DNA from: Actinomycetes bacterium | GTDB lineage: Bacteria; Actinomycetota; Acidimicrobiia; Acidimicrobiales; GCA-2861595 | DNA: 37,602 nucleotides | Assembly (NCBI GenBank): GCA_023264975.1 | Contig: JAHFUS010000009.1 | Coordinates: 1-37,602, forward strand | Direction: 5' to 3' | Shown: piece after piece, positions 1-6,646 of the stretch | Position numbering within the stretch: the stretch's first letter is position 1 | How the letters are laid out: each line of letters begins with the position of its first letter | Notes under the pieces: generated by a model | Seen by the model: only the letters and a program-made list of their open reading frames with translations | Databases searched by the model: none | Told to the model about the DNA's origin: nothing | Position numbers and translations under genes: made by a program

Positions 1-493
1 CCACCTGGCCGGCGCCGCCGCCGGGCGCAGCCGCCGCCACCTGGCCGGCGCCGCCCACTCCGCCGGCAGCAGGCGCCGCCGACCGGCCGGCCGCCGTCTC
101 CACCACGAACAGGCGCCCGTCGTAGCGCAAGCGGGCCTGGCCACCGGCGGCCACCCGGACCGGGAAGCCGGGGGACTGGGCGCCGTCTCGGGCGTCGCGT
201 ACCTCCCCGCCGTTCGGGAAGCGGACCACCACGTTGTCGGCCGGCGACGTGAGCACGGACACCCTCAGCTCACCGCCGGCCCGGCCCAGTGTGGTGCCTG
301 GATAGAACTGGGTCAGGATCTGGGCCGTGTTCGACCCCGCCCTGCCCATGGCCAGTGCGCCGTCCTGGGCCATCCCGACCCCGTGGCCGTGGCCCTTGCC
401 GTCGATCACGAGTACCGGGACGGGAGCCCCGACGGCGGGCGCAGGGGCGATCAGGGCCCCGACCAGCCCGAGCACGAGAAGGGACCGGCGCAC
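1..493 (-). CDS. Secreted SpoIID/LytB-type protein, N-terminal part (runs off the window)
   Basis: This is the first 164 codons of a gene cut by the window edge. It starts at GTG 493-491 behind a purine-rich GGGGGAG. The N-terminus is a signal peptide (RRS, then a Leu/Val/Ala-rich core ending near APAVGA). Straight after it comes GKGHGHGVGMAQDGA, the glycine/histidine signature of the SpoIID/LytB family (usual form GHGVGMSQYGA). SpoIID proteins are secreted peptidoglycan-acting enzymes or their modulators. After the motif comes a beta-rich stretch (LRVSVLTSPADNVVVRF) and then a Gly/Ala linker in which GGAGQV recurs; that linker corresponds to a 19-bp direct repeat at 1-19 and 37-55. Having the motif next to the signal peptide instead of near the C-terminus is less usual. 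The gene is divergent from the lipoprotein at 575. The rest of the domain cannot be judged. Confidence 0.7.
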   Translation of the reverse strand, partial: MRRSLLVLGLVGALIAPAPAVGAPVPVLVIDGKGHGHGVGMAQDGALAMGRAGSNTAQILTQFYPGTTLGRAGGELRVSVLTSPADNVVVRFPNGGEVRDARDGAQSPGFPVRVAAGGQARLRYDGRLFVVETAAGRSAAPAAGGVGGAGQVAAAAPGGGAGQV

Positions 494-562
494 CGCTGCA
501 TTCTCCCCCGAGCGTTCACCTTCCGAAAATCAGGCGCGGAACCGAATGCGCGGGGCCACAGG

Positions 563-568
563 TAGCCT
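563..568 (+). promoter_or_regulatory. -10 element of a probable leaderless promoter
   Basis: TAGCCT fits the actinobacterial -10 consensus TANNNT and ends exactly six bases before the GTG at 575. There is no Shine-Dalgarno sequence in between. Transcription would start at the start codon. The same TAGCCT-N6-start arrangement precedes the pyruvate kinase gene. Confidence 0.5.
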
Positions 569-574
569 GGGACC

Positions 575-1234
575 GTGGCACTCGGCCGACGGCCCCGGCG
601 CGTTGCGATCTCCGCGTTGGCGGTGGTCGCTGCCAGCTGCACGGCGTTGTCCGCCTGCGGTGGGACGCAGTACCACTACGTCAAGAGCACCTCGGACCGG
701 ACCTTCGTGCGGGTGCCTTCGAAGTGGACGCTTTTCAACGAGGACGACCTGCTCAAGGCCAGCGACGACTCCGTCGAGACCAAGACGCTCTTCAAAAAGC
801 TCACGTGGTCCGTCGCCTTCGATGCCGCCCCCAAGCCGTCGCTCGAGCATCTGCTCACTCCCTCCGCCCACCCCACCGGCCTCGTCCAGGTGCGTACCCT
901 TCTGCCGACCCAGCGGGATACGTTCTCTCTGGCCGACCTGCGGTCGCTGCTGCTGTCGTACGACCCGCTGTCGGACGAGGCGCAGGCCAACGGTGAGGTT
1001 GAGGTGCTGGACGCCACGGAGGTGCGCCGAGGCGGGGGGCTGCACGGCAGTGAACTGTTGCTCAACGTCAAGACCGAAGCAGGCGAGATCGTGAAGTGGC
1101 ACCAGATCGCGCTCACCGACGCATCCATCAGCAAGGTCCACGTGCTGGCGATCGGCTGTAACGAGGATTGCTACTCCGCCAACGAGGGCGTGATCGACAA
1201 GATCGTCGACTCGTGGAAAGTGAAGGAGCCATGA
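575..1234 (+). CDS. Predicted lipoprotein, function unknown
   Basis: A 219-residue exported protein. The N-terminus has positive charges (GRRPRR), a hydrophobic core (VAISALAVVAASCTAL) and a lipobox LSAC at about residues 25-28, so it should be lipidated on that cysteine and held on the outer face of the membrane. The mature part carries no domain I recognise. It has the soluble alternating pattern (for example FVRVPSKWTLFNEDDL and ALTDASISKVHVLAIGC) of small actinobacterial lipoproteins. The GTG start at 575 follows a leaderless-type -10 box. The stop TGA (1232-1234) sits inside ATGA, which is also the start of repeat unit A, so it is linked through that unit to the FtsH-like gene. That link suggests, but does not show, a shared role at the membrane. 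Confidence 0.75.
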   Translation: MALGRRPRRVAISALAVVAASCTALSACGGTQYHYVKSTSDRTFVRVPSKWTLFNEDDLLKASDDSVETKTLFKKLTWSVAFDAAPKPSLEHLLTPSAHPTGLVQVRTLLPTQRDTFSLADLRSLLLSYDPLSDEAQANGEVEVLDATEVRRGGGLHGSELLLNVKTEAGEIVKWHQIALTDASISKVHVLAIGCNEDCYSANEGVIDKIVDSWKVKEP

Positions 1235-1302
1235 CCGGCCCGAGAGGAAGGTCCAGCGGCAACTCGCTGGCGCGACATCACGAAGGGATGGTGTGCCAGT
1301 GA
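1231..1302 (+). repeat. 68-bp junction repeat, copy A: 23-codon micro-ORF linking two genes
   Basis: Copy A begins at ATG 1231, overlapping the lipoprotein stop as ATGA, and reads 23 codons to TGA 1300-1302. That TGA overlaps the next gene's GTG (1299) as GTGA. The peptide begins MTGPRGRS and ends HHEGMVCQ. Start-to-start distance is 68 bp. Head (ATGACCGGCCCG, then GAGGA-AGGTCC) and tail (CGAAGGGATGG, then CCAGTGACC) match the copies at 19897 and 24174; the middle differs. The middle forms a 6-bp hairpin, CCAGCG/CGCTGG, with a 6-nt loop. GAAGGGA serves as a Shine-Dalgarno-like element for GTG 1299. Confidence 0.8.
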
Positions 1303-3941
1303 CCATCCAACACCGAGACGAGGACGGCGGTCTGGTGCTCAGGCCCGACGCGTCCCATCCCGGCGTCCGCCCGGGCTACACGAGCCGAATCCGCGACGAC
1401 GAGCGCAAGACCCGCAAGCCTGCGGGCTGGTGGGACCGCGCCAAGATCCTCACCCTGCTGGCCGGTCTGTGGATCGTCCTGGTGTGGACGGCGATGGCCG
1501 ACAACCCGATCCTGCCGTTCCGCGACGCCTTGCGCGAGCAGGTCCGGTCCGGGCTGTGGCTCATCCTCCTGGCCGGCCTCGAGGTGGTGCGCCAGGTCCA
1601 CTACCTCATCAGCGAGAAGTCGGCCGGCTGGCACGCCTTTTGGACCAAGAAGGTCTTCGGTGGCCTCGACCGGCGCACCGAGCGGATGAGCTCGTGGACC
1701 CGCTTCCGCGTCGCTCGGGTCATCAGGTGGACCCTCATCCTCGCGGTCGCCGGCATCGGCCTGGGGAAGCTCTTCGACACCACGCCGGTGATCGCCCTGT
1801 TCGAGGCGCCGGCCCGCCTGGTGAGCTCGCTGCCGAACGTCCTCCAGTTCGCCCTGCTGTTCTTCGTGATCATCATCCAGTTCGCGGGCATGGCGTGGTA
1901 CGCCGCCCGCCAGGGCATCGAGGTCTATTTCCCTGACGACATCAAGACCCGCTTCACCGACGTGTGGGGCCAGGACAGCGTTCTCGAGAAGGTGAAGGAG
2001 AACATCGTCTTTCTCGAGGACCCCGAGACGATCGAGGCCAAGGGCGGCCATGTGCCGGCCGGCATCTTGCTCTGGGGTCCTCCGGGCACCGGTAAGACGC
2101 TCATGGCGGAGGCGGTCGCAGGCGAGACGGGCAAGCCCTACGTGTTCGTGGACCCGGGCGGAATGACGTCGTTCGGCTTCGGCGCCCTGGCCGTCAAGGG
2201 GGTGTTCCGCAAGCTCCGAAAGCTCTCCGTCCGCTACGGCGGCGTGATCGTCTTCTTCGACGAGGCCGACTCGCTGGGCAGCCGCCGGATGACCGCTCCG
2301 CAACCCTCGCCCACCGGCTACGGCCCCGGCAGCCCCTTCGCATGGTCCGCCAACCCGTCGTGCAACGGGCTGTCCTACGTCGACCCCCGGTCGGCCCGGA
2401 ACCTGATGATGGCGTCGCTCAACCGCAGCGAGGCCGACGAGGTGCCCCGGAGCCGGCGGGACGGCTTTTTCATGATGGGCGGCGCAGGTGGCGGCGGCAT
2501 GCTGCAGGCGCTGCTCACCGAGCTGTCCGGCCTCAAGAAGCCCCGCGGCTTCGTGAACCGGGTGGTGCGGCGCTCGCTCGGCATGCGTCCCAAGCCGCCG
2601 CCCAAGTACCGGATCCTGGTGATGATGGCCACCAACCTGCCGGAGGCGCTCGACGAAGCCCTCCTGCGGCCGGGACGCATCGACCGCATCTACAAGGTCG
2701 GCTACCCCTCCAAGCCCGGGCGCATCCGCACGTTCGAGGGCTACCTCGACAAGGTGAAGCACGAACTCACCCCCGCGCAGGTCGACAAGCTGGCCACGAT
2801 CACCCCCTATGGCACCGGCGCCACCATCAAGGACCTGGTGAACGAGGCACTCATCCAGGCCATCCGCGACGACCGCGACACGATCACCTGGCAGGACATG
2901 ATCCGGGCGAAGCACCTCAAGAGCCTCGGTCCGCCCGAGGACGTGGAGTACATCGAGCGGGAGCGCCACGCCGTCGCCGTGCACGAGGCGTGCCATGCGG
3001 TGGCGGCGGCCAAGGTGCGCCACCATCTCCACATCGACATCGCCACCATCGAGAAGGGCGGCACATACCTGGGGATGGTGGCGTCGATCCAGCCCGAGGA
3101 CCTGTTCACCCAGTGGCGATCGGAGTACGAGGCCGACATCATCGTGTGCCTGGCCTCCCTCGCCGGCGAGCGGCTGTTCTTCGGCGGCGACAATTCCTCG
3201 GGTGTCTCCGGTGATCTCGAGACCGCCACGGCCATCGCCACCATGATGCACGGCTACTGGGGCATGGGCACCACCGTCGTGTCCCACGGCATCACCCACA
3301 AGGTGGGTATCGGCGGCGGGGGCCGGCCCGGTCCAAAGGGCGACGACGGCAAGGAGAAGGAGCTGCTGGAGGGCGGCCTCGGCCAGCGCATCGAGAAGCA
3401 CCTGGGCGATCTGCTGGAGCGTACGAACCAGCTGCTGGTCGAGAACCGTCGCCTCGTGCTGGCCGTCGCCCACGCCCTCGAGACCACCAAGACGCTGGCC
3501 GGCGAGGACGTCATGGCCATCGTCGAGGGCCGCCAGGGCCCCCTGGTGGACGGCCGGCCCTACCACACGCCCGAGTTCATGGAGCTGGCCGAGCGGTACC
3601 ACGCCGCCGCCCTGTCCGCCCACGAGGGCCACTCCACCATCAACCTCCCGCTGCCGCGCTGGTCGCCCAGTTCGAACGGCCACCATCCCTTCGGCCCCCA
3701 GGACCACGTTGCGCCGCGGCCCGGCAACGGGTTCGCCAACGGTGACGCGGTGGTCCACGAGGAGGGCGAGGAGGCCTATCTCCAGGGAGATGGCGCGCCG
3801 GAAGAAGCCGCTGACGCGCCCGACCAGGTCATCGTGCCCAACGGAGACGGCGCGCCCGACGCGGGCGCACCGCCCGACGCGGGCGCACCGCCCGACCATG
3901 CGCCCGACGCCCGCCGGCGCCTGCGCCGCCCCCGTGACTGA
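1299..3941 (+). CDS. Divergent membrane-bound FtsH-like AAA+ zinc protease
   Basis: An 880-residue relative of FtsH, the ATP-driven membrane protease that extracts and degrades membrane and regulatory proteins. The N-terminal ~200 residues hold about four hydrophobic segments (ILTLLAGLWIVLVW, LWLILLAGLEVV, TLILAVAGIGLG, LQFALLFFVIIIQF), against two in standard FtsH. The AAA+ module has Walker A GPPGTGKT (260-267), Walker B VIVFFDEAD (D321) and RPGRIDR. HEACH (562-566) is the HExxH zinc site, and SGDLETAT probably gives the third ligand. Two oddities: the pore loop reads SFGFGA instead of the usual FVGVGA, and about 75 Gly/Pro/Met-rich residues sit between Walker B and the arginine-finger region. 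The C-terminus ends in a Pro/Asp/Ala tail with an 18-bp DNA repeat (3855-3896). The start is placed at GTG 1299 because the repeat unit ends there; GTG 1293 is the alternative. It overlaps hemQ by 8 bp. Confidence 0.85.
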   Translation: MTIQHRDEDGGLVLRPDASHPGVRPGYTSRIRDDERKTRKPAGWWDRAKILTLLAGLWIVLVWTAMADNPILPFRDALREQVRSGLWLILLAGLEVVRQVHYLISEKSAGWHAFWTKKVFGGLDRRTERMSSWTRFRVARVIRWTLILAVAGIGLGKLFDTTPVIALFEAPARLVSSLPNVLQFALLFFVIIIQFAGMAWYAARQGIEVYFPDDIKTRFTDVWGQDSVLEKVKENIVFLEDPETIEAKGGHVPAGILLWGPPGTGKTLMAEAVAGETGKPYVFVDPGGMTSFGFGALAVKGVFRKLRKLSVRYGGVIVFFDEADSLGSRRMTAPQPSPTGYGPGSPFAWSANPSCNGLSYVDPRSARNLMMASLNRSEADEVPRSRRDGFFMMGGAGGGGMLQALLTELSGLKKPRGFVNRVVRRSLGMRPKPPPKYRILVMMATNLPEALDEALLRPGRIDRIYKVGYPSKPGRIRTFEGYLDKVKHELTPAQVDKLATITPYGTGATIKDLVNEALIQAIRDDRDTITWQDMIRAKHLKSLGPPEDVEYIERERHAVAVHEACHAVAAAKVRHHLHIDIATIEKGGTYLGMVASIQPEDLFTQWRSEYEADIIVCLASLAGERLFFGGDNSSGVSGDLETATAIATMMHGYWGMGTTVVSHGITHKVGIGGGGRPGPKGDDGKEKELLEGGLGQRIEKHLGDLLERTNQLLVENRRLVLAVAHALETTKTLAGEDVMAIVEGRQGPLVDGRPYHTPEFMELAERYHAAALSAHEGHSTINLPLPRWSPSSNGHHPFGPQDHVAPRPGNGFANGDAVVHEEGEEAYLQGDGAPEEAADAPDQVIVPNGDGAPDAGAPPDAGAPPDHAPDARRRLRRPRD

Positions 3942-4632
3942 CAGCGGCCGGCCCGATCCGGTCACCCCGTCCACGGGGTGGGGTGTCGTGCACCTGTTCT
4001 GCAAGGCCGGCCCGTCGGTCGATTCCGAGGCGGTGGTGGGCGCAGTGAAGGCGGCCACTGGCGACGACCACCAGGTGGTCTCCTTTGCCGTCCTCGGCCA
4101 TAAGGCCGATCTCGGCTTCCTGGCCATCGGCCCCGACCTGTGGCGCCTCCGGGCGTTGCAGACGGCGCTGACGCAGGCCGGCCTGGTGGTGGCCGACTCC
4201 TATGTGTCGCTCACCGAGGTGTCCGAGTACACCAAGGGCATGCCGCCGGAACTGCTCAGCCCCCGGCTGTACCCGCAGCTGCCGCCCGAGGGCATGCCCG
4301 CCATCTGCTTCTATCCCATGTCGAAGCGACGCAACCCGGGCCAGAACTGGTTCACCCTGCCCTACGACGACCGTCAGCGCCTCATGTACGAGCACGGCAC
4401 CTCCGGCCGTGCCTTCAAAGGTCGGGTCCTCCAGCTGGTCACCGGCTCCACCGGCGTCGACGACTGGGAATGGGGCGTGACCCTCTTCGCCGTGCGCCCC
4501 GACGACCTCAAGGAGGTCGTGCACACCATGCGCTTCGACGAGGCCTCCGCCATCTACGCCGACTTCGGCTCGTTCACCACCGGCCTCATCGCCGAGATCG
4601 AAGTCGTGCTGCGACAGGTCGGCCTGTCCTAG
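3934..4632 (+). CDS. hemQ: Coproheme decarboxylase, chlorite dismutase family
   Basis: A 232-residue HemQ/ChdC. In Gram-positive and actinobacterial haem synthesis this enzyme converts iron-coproporphyrin III to haem b by two oxidative decarboxylations, using peroxide in the cytosol. Visible family signatures are FYPMSKRR (with the tyrosine that drives decarboxylation), NWFTLP, RLMYEHGTSGR (its His is the likely proximal haem ligand), TGSTGVDDWEWGVTLFA and MRFDEASAIYADFGSF. Length is normal for the family. GTG 3934 is chosen because the conserved protein begins shortly after it; ATG 3898 in the same frame is possible. Neither has a clear Shine-Dalgarno. The start lies 8 bp inside the FtsH-like gene, so translational coupling is likely. 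No other haem genes are in the window. Confidence 0.9.
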   Translation: MTDSGRPDPVTPSTGWGVVHLFCKAGPSVDSEAVVGAVKAATGDDHQVVSFAVLGHKADLGFLAIGPDLWRLRALQTALTQAGLVVADSYVSLTEVSEYTKGMPPELLSPRLYPQLPPEGMPAICFYPMSKRRNPGQNWFTLPYDDRQRLMYEHGTSGRAFKGRVLQLVTGSTGVDDWEWGVTLFAVRPDDLKEVVHTMRFDEASAIYADFGSFTTGLIAEIEVVLRQVGLS

Positions 4633-5001
4633 CCGCTCCCGAGGAAATCCGAGGAGCCGAGGAGCCGAATATCTGAGCCAGTGACTCAGCGCGCCGCCGC
4701 TTCGCCGATGCCGTGCGCGGGGTCGGCTCCGCTTCGACCCCACGGGATGATCCGTCGTCCTCGACGCTGGGAACACATCCCACCAGCCGGAGGAGCAGAA
4801 GGGTCGTCCTGGGGGCTCCGTCGCCAGGCGTTCATGCGTCCCGGCTTGGACGGGGCCCGTTCGTCGGACGAGGGCCGGCAAGCCTCAGTTCGGACAGGGC
4901 ACCGCGTGGCGCTCTCCCGCCCGCCGGGCATTTCGCGCCATTGATCAACTATTGGGCTTCCGTTGATCAACTCAACGCGCCGCGCGCACGACGTACCGGG
5001 C
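4633..5001. other. Intergenic stretch between hemQ and the CAP-protein gene
   Basis: About 370 bp without a convincing gene. Just after hemQ there is a short direct repeat (GAGGAGCC twice, near 4652-4667) and a weak inverted repeat CTGAG/CTCAG around 4675. The bases CCAGTGACT at 4678 match the tail of the 68-bp repeat family, but nothing else of a unit is present. An 87-codon frame from GTG 4681 has no protein-like composition. The last 60 bp hold the paired TTGATCAA boxes, so the promoter of the CAP gene is probably here. Confidence 0.4.
4941..4972 (+). promoter_or_regulatory. Two TTGATCAACT boxes upstream of the CAP-protein gene
   Basis: TTGATCAACT occurs at 4941-4950 and again at 4963-4972. 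Each copy contains the perfect 8-bp palindrome TTGATCAA. The copies are 22 bp apart, about two helical turns, so a dimeric regulator could bind both on one face. They sit 30-60 bp before ATG 5002 in AT-richer DNA than the surroundings. The binding protein is unknown. Confidence 0.4.
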
Positions 5002-5739
5002 ATGATGAAACGCCTGGCAACCATCGCCGTCGTGACCGCCGCTCTGGCTGTCGGCGCTGCCACACCCGCTTCTGCATCGTGCGGCTTGGCTGGCCTGCTT
5101 TCGGCGTGTCCTCCAGCCCCTCCGGTGGCACCGGTCGGCCCGACACCGGGAGCCCCCCTCGCTCCGGCGCCACAGACCGTGGTGTCGCCGCAGACCTCGT
5201 CCGATTCGTCGCCTGTCGCCAGCCCGCCCGGGTCACCGCCGTCAATGGTGAATCTCGACATCGGCGAAGCGCCAGGGGCGGCTGAGATGCTGCTCCAGCT
5301 GGTGAACCGGGAGCGGGTCTCGGCTGGACTCGGTGCGCTCGAGTCGCGCGGCGCCATCGTTACGATTGCCTCTGGGCAGAGCCACGCCATGGCGGCGCGG
5401 GGTGACATCTGGCACAACGAGGCATACCTCACCTCCTCGACACGGTCGTCTCTCGGGGCCGGTGCGATGGGCGAGAACGTAGCTACCAATGGCTCGGTGG
5501 ACGATGCCCACCGCCGGCTGATGGCCAGTCCGGGCCACCGATCGAACATCCTCGACGGACGCTTCGACGCCGTAGGCATCTCCGTGGTCCACGACAACAA
5601 CGGCAGGCTGTTCATCACCCAGGACTTCGTGGATTCGAAGCCCGCGCCGAGGGCCGCGCCGTCCCCTCGGCGGCGTCCCGGCATCAAGCACTATCGGCCC
5701 CGACCCTCGAAGCCGCGGGTGTCGACCACCCGTCGGTAA
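5002..5739 (+). CDS. Secreted CAP-domain (SCP/PR1-like) protein
   Basis: A 245-residue exported protein. MMKRLATIAVVTAALAVG followed by TPASA is a clear signal peptide with a cleavage site after ASA, which decides the start; ATG 5005 is equally possible. A Pro/Ser/Thr-rich stretch follows (about residues 30-80), then the CAP fold (about 90-210). It shows LVNRERVSAGLGAL, the His of SGQSHAMA, GDIWHNE, GENVATN, and the end motif HRRLMASPGHRSNIL with GRFDAVGI. The tail is basic and rich in Arg/Pro (PSPRRRPGIKHYRPR), as in wall-associated proteins. Bacterial CAP proteins are extracellular; substrates are mostly unknown. It is monocistronic: a long spacer precedes it, and the convergent liv operon follows. 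Confidence 0.88.
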   Translation: MMKRLATIAVVTAALAVGAATPASASCGLAGLLSACPPAPPVAPVGPTPGAPLAPAPQTVVSPQTSSDSSPVASPPGSPPSMVNLDIGEAPGAAEMLLQLVNRERVSAGLGALESRGAIVTIASGQSHAMAARGDIWHNEAYLTSSTRSSLGAGAMGENVATNGSVDDAHRRLMASPGHRSNILDGRFDAVGISVVHDNNGRLFITQDFVDSKPAPRAAPSPRRRPGIKHYRPRPSKPRVSTTRR

Positions 5740-5893
5740 GTCGGTCGAAGTCTGTCGTCCTGCGCCCGTGGCCGGTTCGACGCTCGACGGCTCGGGGGTT
5801 GGCGGCGCGGCACCAGCGGACCAGACCCCCGTAGCTGTCACCTTGGGCCATCTATGTCGTCAGAGCCGGCGACAACCCAAAAAGGCGACCTCT

Positions 5894-6646
5894 TTACCCG
5901 GGAGTGCCGGAGGCCTCCGGGTCGTCCGGGGAAATGTCCCCGCCGAGGTAGGCGGCCTTGACCGACTCGTCGTCGAGGAGGGCAGCGGCCGTGTCGCTGC
6001 GGACGATCCGGCCGGTCTCCAGCACGTAGGCCCGGTGGGCCCGCCGCAGGGCCTGGGCCGCGTTCTGCTCGACCAGCAGGATGGTGGTGCCCTGGCGGTT
6101 GATCTCGGTGATGATGTCGAAGATCTGGGCGACCAGCATGGGTGCGAGCCCCATGGACGGCTCGTCGAGCAGGAGCAGTTTTGGCCCGGCCATCAGCGCC
6201 CGACCGATGGCCAGCATCTGTTGTTCGCCGCCCGACAGGGTGCCGCCCGGCTGGCTGCGGCGCTCCAGTAGGCGCGGGAACAGCCCGTACACTCGGTCCA
6301 GCTCGGCGGTCACCATCGACCGGCCGCCCTTGCGGGCGTAGGCGCCCATCTCCAGGTTCTCCACCACCGTCATGCCCGGGAAGATGCCCCGACCCTCCGG
6401 CGCGTGGGACAAGCCGCGCTCCACCAGCTTGTGGGCCGGCGTGTCGACCACGCTCCTCCCCTCGAAATGGATGGTGCCCGAGGTGACCGGCCGCAGACCG
6501 GAGATCGTCTTCAGCGTGGTGGACTTCCCGGCCCCGTTGCCGCCGATCAGGGTGACGATCTCGCCCTCGTCAACCGTGAGGGAGATGCCCCTGAGGGCCT
6601 CGACCTTGCCGTAGTGCACGCGGACGTCTGACAGCTCAAGAAGCAT
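5894..6646 (-). CDS. livF: Branched-chain amino-acid ABC importer, ATPase LivF
   Basis: A 250-residue ABC ATPase, the second nucleotide-binding subunit of a LivJHMGF-type importer (HAAT family). It has Walker A GGNGAGKST (about 35-43), the signature LSGGEQQMLAIGRAL, Walker B LLLLDEPSMGLAP, and the H-loop region ILLVEQNAAQAL. The N-terminus MLLELSDVRVHYGKVEALRG is typical of LivF. ATG 6646 lies 11 bp inside the end of the livMG gene, so the two are translationally coupled. It is the last gene of the operon. No clean intrinsic terminator is visible in the 150 bp before the CAP gene end, only a GC-rich stretch with a run of five T's in the operon's direction. The substrate cannot be read from this subunit. 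Confidence 0.93.
   Translation of the reverse strand: MLLELSDVRVHYGKVEALRGISLTVDEGEIVTLIGGNGAGKSTTLKTISGLRPVTSGTIHFEGRSVVDTPAHKLVERGLSHAPEGRGIFPGMTVVENLEMGAYARKGGRSMVTAELDRVYGLFPRLLERRSQPGGTLSGGEQQMLAIGRALMAGPKLLLLDEPSMGLAPMLVAQIFDIITEINRQGTTILLVEQNAAQALRRAHRAYVLETGRIVRSDTAAALLDDESVKAAYLGGDISPDDPEASGTPG

Noticed and set aside
1278-4127. A 949-codon open frame on the minus strand, opposite the FtsH-like gene
   Set aside because: It mirrors a clear AAA+ protease on the plus strand and has no domain signature; long antisense frames are expected at this GC content.
4681-4944. An 87-codon frame starting at GTG 4681
   Set aside because: Few acidic residues, no motif and no ribosome site; the GTGACT match to the repeat tail is only about nine bases.
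5740-5893. Intrinsic terminator after livF
   Set aside because: A run of five T's exists on the minus strand, but the GC-rich bases around it (GGCGAC twice) form a direct, not an inverted, repeat.
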